This document shows positions 48,200 through 56,393 of a DNA stretch of 64,000 nt, in pieces. The position numbers and the translations under genes are program-made. The notes beneath the pieces are model-generated. The model searched no databases. It worked only from the letters and a program-made list of their open reading frames with translations, and was not told where the DNA came from. Source of the DNA: Desulfobacteraceae bacterium (GTDB taxonomy: Bacteria > Desulfobacterota > Desulfobacteria > Desulfobacterales > RPRI01); the NCBI GenBank assembly GCA_011391695.1, contig JAABQB010000001.1:1-64000 (forward strand). Direction: 5' to 3'. Position 1 is the first letter of the stretch; every line of letters starts with the position of its first letter.

Positions 48200-49456
48200 A
48201 TGATCCAGTTAATTAGAGGTTTTAAAGACGTACTTCCGGGTGAGGTTGAACTGTGGCAGATGATTGAAAAGACCGCGGCCTCCCTTTTTGAAGATTTCGG
48301 GTTCAGGGAGATTCGTGTCCCGATTCTCGAACATACTGAACTCTTTGCAAGAAGTATCGGTAAGGATACCGATATAGTTGAAAAGGAGATGTATACCTTC
48401 GAAGACAGCAAAAGTGATCTGGTAACCCTGCGTCCGGAAGCAACGGCTTCAATCGTAAGGGCTTATATCCAGCACAGACTTTATGCCGTTGACCCTGTTC
48501 AGAAATTTTACACAATTGGCCCTATGTTTCGCAGAGAAAGACCTCAAAAGGGAAGATACAGACAATTTTACCAGATCAATGCAGAAGTTTTAGGTGCAGA
48601 ATCACCTCTTGTTGACGCCCAGCTGATATTCATGCTGGTTGAATTCCTTAGAAGGCTGCGCGTTTCTGATACCAGTGTTCATTTAAATACCCTCGGGTGT
48701 CCCAAGTGTCGCCCGGCTTTCCAGAAAGAACTTCACAGGTTCCTCTCCAAGATTAAAACACAGCTTTGCGCAGACTGTGAAAGAAGGAAAGTGAAAAATC
48801 CCTTAAGAGTTCTTGACTGCAAGGTTCTTGCCTGCAGGGAAGCTGTGGCTGACGCCCCCGCCATGATTGACCACCTTTGTGAAGAGTGCAAAGGGCATTT
48901 TGAAACAGTGCAAAAGTCCCTTAAAAAGCTTGATATCCAGTTTGAGATAGATAAACGCCTTGTAAGGGGACTTGACTATTACACAAGGACCACCTTCGAG
49001 ATACAGACAGGATTACTGGGCGCCCAGAGCGCTGTAGCGGGAGGAGGGCGTTATGACAGACTTATAGAGGAACTGGGAGGCCCGGTGCAGCCGGCCATAG
49101 GTTTTGCCATAGGATTTGACAGGCTTGCCGAGATCGTTAGCGCAAACAATATTAGTGCCCCTGAAATTGACCTGTTTATAGCGACTCTCGGTGAACAGGC
49201 AAAGACCGCCGCATTTGAATGGTCGTGCAGCATTGCTGTTTCAGGAATAAAGACTGAAATGGATTTTTCCGACAAGGGTTTAAAGGGGCAGATGAAGAAA
49301 GCGGACAGGCTCGGAGCCCGTTATGTTCTGATTCTCGGGGACAAGGAAATCGGGGAAGAAACCGCGGTATTGAGGAACATGACGACAAAAGAGCAAACCC
49401 CCGTTCCGTTTGAAGGTATTGTTGAAAATCTCAAAATAAAACTTAAAAACTCATAA
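48200..49456 (+). CDS. hisS: Histidyl-tRNA synthetase
   Basis: Class II aminoacyl-tRNA synthetase of 418 residues. RGFKDVLPGE opens the protein. Motif 2 is FYTIGPMFRRERPQKGRYRQ (near 100-120), and the His-binding LVRGLDYYTRTTFE and AVAGGGRYDRLIEELGG with GFAIGFDRL (motif 3) follow. The C-terminal anticodon domain is complete. It has the CPKCR...CADCERR insertion with paired cysteines (near 171-200) found in many bacterial HisRS. It precedes aspS, separated by the 127-bp element. Confidence 0.95.
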   Translation: MIQLIRGFKDVLPGEVELWQMIEKTAASLFEDFGFREIRVPILEHTELFARSIGKDTDIVEKEMYTFEDSKSDLVTLRPEATASIVRAYIQHRLYAVDPVQKFYTIGPMFRRERPQKGRYRQFYQINAEVLGAESPLVDAQLIFMLVEFLRRLRVSDTSVHLNTLGCPKCRPAFQKELHRFLSKIKTQLCADCERRKVKNPLRVLDCKVLACREAVADAPAMIDHLCEECKGHFETVQKSLKKLDIQFEIDKRLVRGLDYYTRTTFEIQTGLLGAQSAVAGGGRYDRLIEELGGPVQPAIGFAIGFDRLAEIVSANNISAPEIDLFIATLGEQAKTAAFEWSCSIAVSGIKTEMDFSDKGLKGQMKKADRLGARYVLILGDKEIGEETAVLRNMTTKEQTPVPFEGIVENLKIKLKNS

Positions 49457-49470
49457 AAAGTTCAAATCCA

Positions 49471-49597
49471 GACGGCAAAGCAAAAAGCTCATTATGCAAG
49501 GCGCCGCGAATCTTGAGGAATGAAGCGTACATATTAGTACGCTGCAATGACGAAAGATGAAGCGCAACACAGCAGAATGACTTCTTGGGAAGCCATC
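49471..49597 (-). repeat. 127-bp dispersed element, copy 2
   Basis: Inverted copy of 15674-15800. It contains a perfect internal hairpin AGCGTAC-ATATTA-GTACGCT and ends GCCATC in place of GCCGTC. It lies between hisS and aspS. Confidence 0.85.
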
Positions 49598-49619
49598 AAA
49601 ATTGAAAGGATCCAATTAA

Positions 49620-51407
49620 TTGACTGACATGCTTGGAAAAATGAGAAGAACCCATAACTGCCGTGAACTCGGAAGAGATGATGCGGGCAGGGAAGTAGTT
49701 CTTATGGGGTGGGTTCAGCGAAGAAGAGATCACGGAGGAGTAATATTTGTCGATATGAGGGACAGGGAAGGAATTACACAGGTCGTTTTCAACCCTGATT
49801 TAAATAAGGAAGTCCATGAAAAGGCACATGCAATAAGAAGTGAATTCGTCATAGGCATAACAGGCAAGGTGGAGAAACGCCCCGAGGGAATGACGAATCC
49901 CAATTTAAAGACCGGCGAGATCGAAGTTTTTGCAACGGAACTTAAAATATTGAATCCTGCGAACACTCCTCCTTTCCTGATCGAAGATACGGTGGATGTT
50001 TCTGAAAATGTACGTTTAAAATACAGGCACATCGATTTGAGGCGCCCGAATATTCAGAAAAATCTTATTCTAAGGCACAAAGCCGCGGCATCGGTCCGGC
50101 AGTATTTGAACAATCTGGGTTTTATCGATATTGAAACGCCTGTTTTGACGAAAAGCACTCCTGAAGGCGCGCGGGATTATCTTGTTCCGAGCCGGGTAAA
50201 CCCTGGCATGTTCTATGCCCTTCCCCAGTCTCCGCAGCTTTTCAAGCAGCTTCTTATGATATCCGGTTTCGACAGGTATTATCAGATTGTGCGTTGCTTC
50301 AGAGACGAGGATTTAAGAGCCGACCGCCAGCCTGAATTCACCCAGATAGATCTCGAGATGAGTTTCGTTGGGGAAGAGGATGTCATGCGTATTTCTGAAG
50401 GTATGATAAACACACTTTTTAAAGAAGTTCTCGATAAAAATATTGAAATACCGTTTGAAAGGCTCTCATATGCCGAGGCGATAGACCGTTTCGGGCTTGA
50501 CAAACCGGACCTCCGTTTCGGGCTGGAGCTGAAAGATATTTCTGATATTGTAAAAACTTCCGGGTTCAAGGTCTTTGCAAATGTTGTCGAAAAGGGGGGC
50601 ATAGTAAAAGTCTTAAATGCAAAAGGATGTTTTGAATTCTCGAGAAAAGAGATAGACGACCTGACTGAATTTGCAGCCGTTTACAAGGCAAAGGGTCTTG
50701 CCTGGGTCAAGGTGAAAGAAGACGGGTGGCAGTCTCCGATTGCCAAGTTCTTTACTGAAGACGAGAAGGGAAAACTGGCTGAACGTATTGGGATGGAGAA
50801 GGGCGACCTTGTGTTTTTTGTGGCCGACGAGTCCAAAATAGCAAATGACGCTCTGGGGCATTTAAGAAATCATCTTGCCGGAAAGCTGAAACTGATAGAT
50901 GAAACTGAATTCAGGTTCCTTTGGGTAACTCAATTCCCGATGATGGAATATGATGAAAATGAAAAAAGATACCAGGCGATGCACCATCCATTTACAGCGC
51001 CCCTTGAAGACGATTATGCCCTGCTTGAGAAAAGCCCCCTTGCGGTCCGTTCAAGAGCATATGACCTTGTATTAAACGGTTCTGAAATCGGGGGAGGCAG
51101 CATACGTATTCATCAGAAAGAGCTGCAGGAAAAGGTTTTTGAAGCTCTCGGGATGACGCCGGAATCATACAATGAAAAATTCGGATTTTTGCTTTCTGCT
51201 CTTGATTCCGGAGCTCCGCCTCATGGAGGCATTGCCTTTGGTTTCGACAGGCTGGTAATGATGTTGTGCGGAGGATCTTCAATAAGGGACGTCATAGCTT
51301 TTCCGAAGACTCAGAAGGCGGCATGTCTTCTGACGAATGCTCCGTCTGAGACGAGCAAATCTCAACTTGACGAGCTTTGCCTGAGAATCAAAGCTGTTAC
51401 AAGTTGA
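49620..51407 (+). CDS. aspS: Aspartyl-tRNA synthetase
   Basis: Class IIb synthetase of 595 residues, bacterial type with a GAD insertion domain. The N-terminal OB fold ([20 protein letters not shown]), motif 2 region ([20 protein letters not shown]) and C-terminal [16 protein letters not shown] are complete. The TTG at 49620 has GAAAGGAT about 12 bases upstream; ATGs at 49629 and 49641 are alternatives. Whether it charges Asn-tRNA too cannot be told. Confidence 0.95.
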   Translation: MTDMLGKMRRTHNCRELGRDDAGREVVLMGWVQRRRDHGGVIFVDMRDREGITQVVFNPDLNKEVHEKAHAIRSEFVIGITGKVEKRPEGMTNPNLKTGEIEVFATELKILNPANTPPFLIEDTVDVSENVRLKYRHIDLRRPNIQKNLILRHKAAASVRQYLNNLGFIDIETPVLTKSTPEGARDYLVPSRVNPGMFYALPQSPQLFKQLLMISGFDRYYQIVRCFRDEDLRADRQPEFTQIDLEMSFVGEEDVMRISEGMINTLFKEVLDKNIEIPFERLSYAEAIDRFGLDKPDLRFGLELKDISDIVKTSGFKVFANVVEKGGIVKVLNAKGCFEFSRKEIDDLTEFAAVYKAKGLAWVKVKEDGWQSPIAKFFTEDEKGKLAERIGMEKGDLVFFVADESKIANDALGHLRNHLAGKLKLIDETEFRFLWVTQFPMMEYDENEKRYQAMHHPFTAPLEDDYALLEKSPLAVRSRAYDLVLNGSEIGGGSIRIHQKELQEKVFEALGMTPESYNEKFGFLLSALDSGAPPHGGIAFGFDRLVMMLCGGSSIRDVIAFPKTQKAACLLTNAPSETSKSQLDELCLRIKAVTS

Positions 51408-51477
51408 CAACCCTGCTTCCCTCATGCTTCTGCCCTGCTTCATCCGGCATCAGATAATCAGTCTGCCATTTACTTCG

Positions 51478-51504
51478 GGAACATTTAGCAGTATAAATTG
51501 TCTA
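51478..51504 (+). promoter_or_regulatory. Candidate ECF-sigma promoter of the sigma gene
   Basis: GGAACAT (51478-51484), 16 bases, then TCTA (51501-51504). The same elements with the same spacing occur at 53390-53416 before the vWA gene. The -10 element lies only 6 bases before the ATG at 51511. Confidence 0.65.
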
Positions 51505-51510
51505 AAACAT

Positions 51511-52131
51511 ATGAGCAGCGCAGAAGATCAAAATAGGGCACATATTGAGGAAGATCCGGATGCCGATCTGATTTCCGCCTTTAACTCCGGGAATACCCAT
51601 GCTTTTGATCAACTGGTTTTGCGGTATAAGGACCGGATCTTTAACCTGTGCTACCGATCCCTCGGTGATTATCAGGAAGCCTACGATACGGCTCAGGAGA
51701 TTTTCATCAAGGTATACAAAAATCTGCAATCCTTCAGAGGTGAGGCCTCCTTTTTAACCTGGCTTTACACGATTGCCGGCAATACGTGTAAAAACAGATT
51801 GAAATCATTGGAATACAGGTATCGCAACAAAAAAGTTTCATTGCATAATCCGTATAATCATGAAGATGGAAGTAAGGACAGGGAGATTGAGGATGAAAGC
51901 GGATCGCCGCTTGTTGTGCTTGAAAAAAAAGAGATGATGAAAATTATCCAGGGAGCGATCGATTCATTGCCCGCAGAACAGAAACTGGTGGTGATTTTGC
52001 GCGATATCGAAGGGCTTTCTTACGAGGAGATTATAAACATTACCGGTCACAGGTCCGGCACGGTTAAATCCAAACTGGCACGTGCCAGGCTTGTCTTGCG
52101 CGAAAAACTAAGGGGTATAATTAAAGGATGA
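51511..52131 (+). CDS. ECF-family RNA polymerase sigma factor
   Basis: RpoE-like ECF sigma factor of about 206 residues. Region 2 includes FDQLVLRYKDRIFNLCYRSL and DAQEIFIKVYKNLQSFRGEA-like DNA-melting residues; region 4 has LPAEQKLVVILRDIEGLSYE and RSGTVKSKLARARLVLREKL. Upstream in-frame codons from 51424 are not conserved and overlap the promoter. The ATG at 51511 has no ribosome-binding site and may be leaderless. The stop overlaps the anti-sigma start by four bases, so both are made together. Confidence 0.88.
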   Translation: MSSAEDQNRAHIEEDPDADLISAFNSGNTHAFDQLVLRYKDRIFNLCYRSLGDYQEAYDTAQEIFIKVYKNLQSFRGEASFLTWLYTIAGNTCKNRLKSLEYRYRNKKVSLHNPYNHEDGSKDREIEDESGSPLVVLEKKEMMKIIQGAIDSLPAEQKLVVILRDIEGLSYEEIINITGHRSGTVKSKLARARLVLREKLRGIIKG

Positions 52132-53297
52132 ATTGTTCCCGTATAAATGAACTCCTTTCAGAGTATATTGACGGTCAGCTTGACAAAGAGCAGGAAGCTC
52201 TTGTCAAAGATCATCTTTTACTATGCGGGGATTGCAGGGATGAATTTGAATCGATTAAGGCGATCGTCCGGGAAATGGGTTCGCTGGATACGATTAAGGC
52301 CCCTGATGATTTTCTCGTCAGCCTGCACGGGCGCATAAAAAGCGATTCATGGTTTCAAAGAATTAAAGACTTCTTATATATACCAGCCCGCATCAGGATT
52401 CCTGTGGAGCTTGCCACCCTGGCAACTGCCGTAGTGGTAGGCTTTTTCATCTTTCATATAGTTCCGCCTATGATACCTTCAAATAAGGCGCCTTCAAATA
52501 TGACACCTTTAAATACAGTGCCTTCAAAAAGTCCTGACGACTTAAAAGATAAAAAAACTGAGCTTGAAATCAGGTCAAGTGAAAAGGTGCCGGTTTCCGG
52601 CTCCGGAATAAAACCGCCTGAACAGGTTGTCGTGACTGATAAAATCATGCCGCCGCCTCAAAAAAAACAGGAACATTATGATCGTGAACCCCTGTCATCA
52701 CCACCTTCAGTACTTCCGGCAACTCAGATATTGAAAGCAGCAGAAGCAGAGCATATTTCCATGCCTGTAAAAGCAGGAGGATTTCCTGTATCTGCTAATA
52801 TTAATGAACCGCTTCAAATGGTGCTTTTGCTGAAACCGGTTTTTAAAAAAGAGCTTGTATCTGAAGAAAGTAAAGATATCAAAGGGTTATATCAGGGAAA
52901 ACCGGAGGAGAAGGAAGCGGATAAAGCGGCGTCGGTCAGATTCAAAACGCAGGCAATGCCCGGTGTGGTTGGATCAATGAGCAGGGCAGAAACTCCGGTT
53001 GGCGAAAAATTGAAAAAATCGCTTGATGAAGAGAAAAAGACCTTTTCTTATCAGGAAGGACTTTTATTTAATATTATGGAGCATATTAAAAGCGCGGGAG
53101 GAAGCATATTAAAAACAGATATAAATAATGAGACCGGTCAGCCGGAATATCTTTTAATTGAAATATCCGGCCAGGATTATCAGAAACTTGTTGAAAAATT
53201 AGGTGAGTCAGGAAAAATTCAAACGAAGCCCGCAGGCGATGTCAGTCAATTCAAAGAGCCAATCCATGTCCGCATAAAGATTATTTTACCAAACTGA
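52128..53297 (+). CDS. zf-HC2 anti-sigma factor
   Basis: Single-pass membrane anti-sigma factor of 389 residues. The zinc-binding HxxxCxxC is at H29, C33 and C36 (HLLLCGDC). A transmembrane segment lies near 92-113 (LATLATAVVVGFFIFHIV). The outer part is long, Pro- and Lys-rich, with a PSNKAPSNMTPLNTVPSK run and a terminal domain (about 320-389) containing GGSILKTDINNETGQPEYLL. It probably holds the upstream sigma factor until an envelope signal releases it. Confidence 0.85.
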   Translation: MNCSRINELLSEYIDGQLDKEQEALVKDHLLLCGDCRDEFESIKAIVREMGSLDTIKAPDDFLVSLHGRIKSDSWFQRIKDFLYIPARIRIPVELATLATAVVVGFFIFHIVPPMIPSNKAPSNMTPLNTVPSKSPDDLKDKKTELEIRSSEKVPVSGSGIKPPEQVVVTDKIMPPPQKKQEHYDREPLSSPPSVLPATQILKAAEAEHISMPVKAGGFPVSANINEPLQMVLLLKPVFKKELVSEESKDIKGLYQGKPEEKEADKAASVRFKTQAMPGVVGSMSRAETPVGEKLKKSLDEEKKTFSYQEGLLFNIMEHIKSAGGSILKTDINNETGQPEYLLIEISGQDYQKLVEKLGESGKIQTKPAGDVSQFKEPIHVRIKIILPN

Positions 53298-53317
53298 TAA
53301 AATCAATTCCGGATATC

Positions 53318-53375
53318 CATCTCCCATCTTCCATCTCCAATCTTCAAACTCCTATCTCCCATCTCCCTTTTTTCT
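53318..53375. repeat. CATCTCCCATCTTCC repeat words
   Basis: CATCTCCCATCTTCCATCTC words continue as CAATCTTCAAACTCCTATCT and CCCATCTCCC. A pyrimidine-rich family seen only here in the window. Confidence 0.6.
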
Positions 53376-53389
53376 TTGAAAAATTTTTT

Positions 53390-53418
53390 GGAACTTTTTT
53401 GACGGATAATTGTCTATC
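53390..53418 (+). promoter_or_regulatory. Candidate ECF-sigma promoter of the VIT/vWA gene
   Basis: GGAACTT (53390-53396), 16 bases, then TCTATC (53413-53418), overlapping the palindrome CGGATAATTGTCTATCCG. Matches the promoter before the sigma gene. Confidence 0.68.
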
Positions 53419-53455
53419 CGGATAAAAGCAGTAAATCCAAAAGGAGGGACAAAAC

Positions 53456-55795
53456 ATGCAAAAGAAAAAAATGACATCGGTTTTTTTATTAATGAGTATC
53501 TTTATGATCCTTGTCTCCACGGCTTATGCGGAGAAAGGGGCGGAGACGGATAAAACCCTGTCACCATATTTTTTCATAAAGAGTGATGATCCGGAAACAG
53601 ACCGGCTTCCTTTAAAATCTACAACAGCAAAGGTGAATATTGCCGGAGTAATTGCTGATGTGGTTGTGACACAGGTTTACAAAAACGAGGGTCACAAACC
53701 ACTGGAAGCGATCTATGTGTTTCCGGCATCAACGAAAGCGGCTGTGTACGCTATGAAGATGACGATCGGAGAGAGGGTTATCGTTGCTGATATCCGTAAA
53801 CGCGATGACGCACGGAAGGCTTATGAGCAGGCAAAGCAGGATGGAAAAAGCGCGTCTTTACTCGAACAGCAGAGGCCGAATGTTTTTCAGATGAATGTGG
53901 CCAACATTCTCCCGGGAGATGTTATAAAAGTTGAATTGAAATATACCGAACTGCTTGTTCCGGATAACGGTTTGTATGAATTCATGTATCCTACTGTAGT
54001 TGGGCCCCGCTACTCCAGCCAGCCTGCCGAAGGGGCGCCTGCTTCCGAAAAATGGATATCGAATCCCTATCTTCGCGAAGGTGAGTTGCCGACTTATAAA
54101 TTTGACATCTCGATGCAGCTTGCAGCAGGATTGCCGATTCGTGAGATCACATGCTCATCGCACAAGGTTATTATTGATTATGACGGGCCAAACCAGGCGG
54201 CTGTGAAGCTTGACTCCACTGAAAAATCCGGCGGCAACAGGGATTTCATATTAGGGTACAGGTTGTCAGGCGGAAAGATTGAGTCGGGGTTGCTCTTATT
54301 CGAGGGAAAAGACGAAAACTTTTTCCTGCTTATGCTGCAGCCTCAGAAGAGAGTAACGGAAAACCAGATTCCTCCACGCGAATATATTTTTATAGTGGAT
54401 GTTTCAGGATCGATGCATGGATTTCCGCTTGATATATCAAAAAAATTATTAAGAGATTTAATCGGGAAACTAAGACCCTATGATCTGTTCAACATCCTTC
54501 TCTTCTCTGGAGGATCATCCCTCATGGCCGAACAGTCGTTACCCGCCACAACTGATAATATTCAAAAAGCCATCTATTTAATCGAACATCAGCAGGGAGG
54601 AGGCGGGACAGAATTGCTGCCGGCCCTGAAAAAGGCGTTATCTCTTCCAAAGAGTGAAGGCTTTTCGCGGAATGTGATTATTGCAACCGACGGATATGTC
54701 AGTATTGAAAAAGAAGCCTTTGATCTGATACGTAATTCTCTTGGGAAGGCGAATTTTTTTCCTTTTGGAATCGGTTCAGGTGTTAACCGGTTTTTGATTG
54801 AAGGGATGGCAAGGGCCGGCATTGGCGAACCTTTTATAGTAACAAAACCTGAAGAAGCGCAAAAAGAGGCCGAAAAATTGCGCATGCTTATTCAAAAGCC
54901 TGTTTTAACAGGAATTAGAATGGAGCATGAACAGTTTGACATATATGATGTCGAACCGCCGGGAATTCCTGATGTACTTGCAGAAAGGCCTGTAATAGTT
55001 TTCGGAAAATGGCGCGGAAAGGCACATGGCAAGATTATTCTGACCGGCTTTGCGGGTAATGAAAAAATCAAAAATGTAATTGATGTTGGTGGTGTGAAAC
55101 CGCTCGAAATAAACGGGGCTCTCCGTTATCTCTGGGCGCGGCATCGCATAGCCCATCTTTCCGATTATAATCTTTTGAGTCCGAATGATAAGAGAATAAG
55201 TGAAGTGACGGATCTCGGGTTGAAATATAATCTTCTAACTGAATATACATCGTTTGTAGCGATTGATTCCGAGGTACGCCTGAAAGACGGGCAGGCGACA
55301 ACTGTAACACAGCCCCTTCCGTTACCCCAGGGAGTCTCTGATCTTGCTGTCGGCGGAAGAGGTATGATGCAATACAGTAAGAATATGGGTATGAGTTTGC
55401 CGGCACTCTCCGGACCGGTGCAGGAAGCATTAGTTTCAAAAGAAGATAAGAATGAAAAGGATAAGAAATCGGCGATAATCCGTCTGGAAAAAGTTATTGT
55501 TTCAAGTGGGTTATCAAAAGAAATCGTCCAAAGATTAATAGAAGGGCAAATGAATCCGGTTCAAAGCTGTTACAATAAAGAGGTTCGCAACCTTTTGAAA
55601 AATAAAGGCAAAATAGTTTTAAAAATTGATATTGATTCAAAAGGCGCAATTGTTAAGATCTCTGTTGAAAGGGATGATTTGAAAAGCAATCCGGTTATGA
55701 CCTGCATCACACGGGAGCTTCTCAAGTTACATATGCCGCCTTCATCGGGTGGTAAGAATGAAATGATAACTGTTACATTAAGTTTCGGACAGTGA
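53456..55795 (+). CDS. Exported VIT/vWA protein with AgmX-like C-terminus
   Basis: Exported protein of 779 residues. The signal peptide ends at AYA (near 27). A VIT domain follows (about 45-190; ADVVVTQVYKNEGHKPLEAI and RDDARKAYEQAKQDGKSASL). The vWA domain has an intact MIDAS motif, DVSGSM at 315-320. The last 100 residues (IEGQMNPVQSCYNKEVRNL) look like the AgmX/PglI C-terminal domain of TonB-like proteins, so the protein may span the periplasm. AAAGGAGGG precedes the ATG. It is the likely main target of the neighbouring ECF sigma factor. Confidence 0.85.
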   Translation: MQKKKMTSVFLLMSIFMILVSTAYAEKGAETDKTLSPYFFIKSDDPETDRLPLKSTTAKVNIAGVIADVVVTQVYKNEGHKPLEAIYVFPASTKAAVYAMKMTIGERVIVADIRKRDDARKAYEQAKQDGKSASLLEQQRPNVFQMNVANILPGDVIKVELKYTELLVPDNGLYEFMYPTVVGPRYSSQPAEGAPASEKWISNPYLREGELPTYKFDISMQLAAGLPIREITCSSHKVIIDYDGPNQAAVKLDSTEKSGGNRDFILGYRLSGGKIESGLLLFEGKDENFFLLMLQPQKRVTENQIPPREYIFIVDVSGSMHGFPLDISKKLLRDLIGKLRPYDLFNILLFSGGSSLMAEQSLPATTDNIQKAIYLIEHQQGGGGTELLPALKKALSLPKSEGFSRNVIIATDGYVSIEKEAFDLIRNSLGKANFFPFGIGSGVNRFLIEGMARAGIGEPFIVTKPEEAQKEAEKLRMLIQKPVLTGIRMEHEQFDIYDVEPPGIPDVLAERPVIVFGKWRGKAHGKIILTGFAGNEKIKNVIDVGGVKPLEINGALRYLWARHRIAHLSDYNLLSPNDKRISEVTDLGLKYNLLTEYTSFVAIDSEVRLKDGQATTVTQPLPLPQGVSDLAVGGRGMMQYSKNMGMSLPALSGPVQEALVSKEDKNEKDKKSAIIRLEKVIVSSGLSKEIVQRLIEGQMNPVQSCYNKEVRNLLKNKGKIVLKIDIDSKGAIVKISVERDDLKSNPVMTCITRELLKLHMPPSSGGKNEMITVTLSFGQ

Positions 55796-55910
55796 CATAA
55801 CACCCCTGTTAATGGACTAAAAATAAGAGAATATGGCAAATATAAATGAAAAATTATTTCTTGACTTTGAGCGTAATCTCTAATAAACAAACAGTCCTTT
55901 CGAAGACTGA

Positions 55911-55986
55911 TCCCCAGTAGCTCAGTCGGTAGAGCAAGTGGCTGTTAACCACTGGGTCCGCGGTTCGAGTCCGTGCTGGGGAGCCA
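55911..55986 (+). tRNA. tRNA-Asn (GTT)
   Basis: Cloverleaf starting TCCCCAGTAGCTCAGTCGGT, anticodon GTT at 55944-55946 in loop CTGTTAA, T arm GGTTCGAGTCC, acceptor CTGGGGA then G and encoded CCA. Confidence 0.96.
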
Positions 55987-55996
55987 AACAATCAGA

Positions 55997-56029
55997 GCCT
56001 GGCCTTTTTATAAAGGGCCGGGCTTTTTT
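55997..56029 (+). terminator. Terminator of tRNA-Asn
   Basis: GCCTGGCC pairs with GGGCCGGGC, followed by TTTTTT, 10 bases after the tRNA. Confidence 0.9.
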
Positions 56030-56045
56030 AATTGGTATCCACCTT

Positions 56046-56324
56046 ATGCCTTACTATGTCTATATCTTAAGAAACGAGGAATCCGGCGCACTTTATACCG
56101 GACATACATCAGATTCAGAGAAACTCCTTGCAAGGCACAATCATAAATCCCGGGTAACAAAAAGATATACCAAGAAGTGCGAATGGAATTGACTTGTTGT
56201 ACATTCTAAAGAATATAAAACAAAATCGGAAGCTATGCAGAGGGAGTATTTTCTAATATCCGGGCATGAGAGACAGTTAGTTGAGCATATAAATTTGGAG
56301 AAGAACATAATATATTTGATTTAA
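56046..56324 (+). pseudogene. GIY-YIG endonuclease-like gene with in-frame TGA
   Basis: MPYYVYILRNEESGALYTGH and SKEYKTKSEAMQREYFLISG match a complete small GIY-YIG protein of 92 codons. A TGA stops it at codon 49 (56190-56192), where family members usually have Trp or Lys before LVY. No SECIS-like hairpin is obvious, so I call it a nonsense mutation. A second damaged GIY-YIG gene lies at 5976. Confidence 0.75.
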
Positions 56325-56393
56325 TCGATTAATTAGATTATTAAAAATCATGTTGTCTCCAATATTGAAAATTTATCCTTGAAGGAAATATCA

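Noticed and set aside
56190-56192. In-frame TGA of the GIY-YIG gene as a second selenocysteine codon
   Set aside because: GIY-YIG proteins have no Cys at this position and no suitable hairpin follows, unlike the peroxiredoxin.
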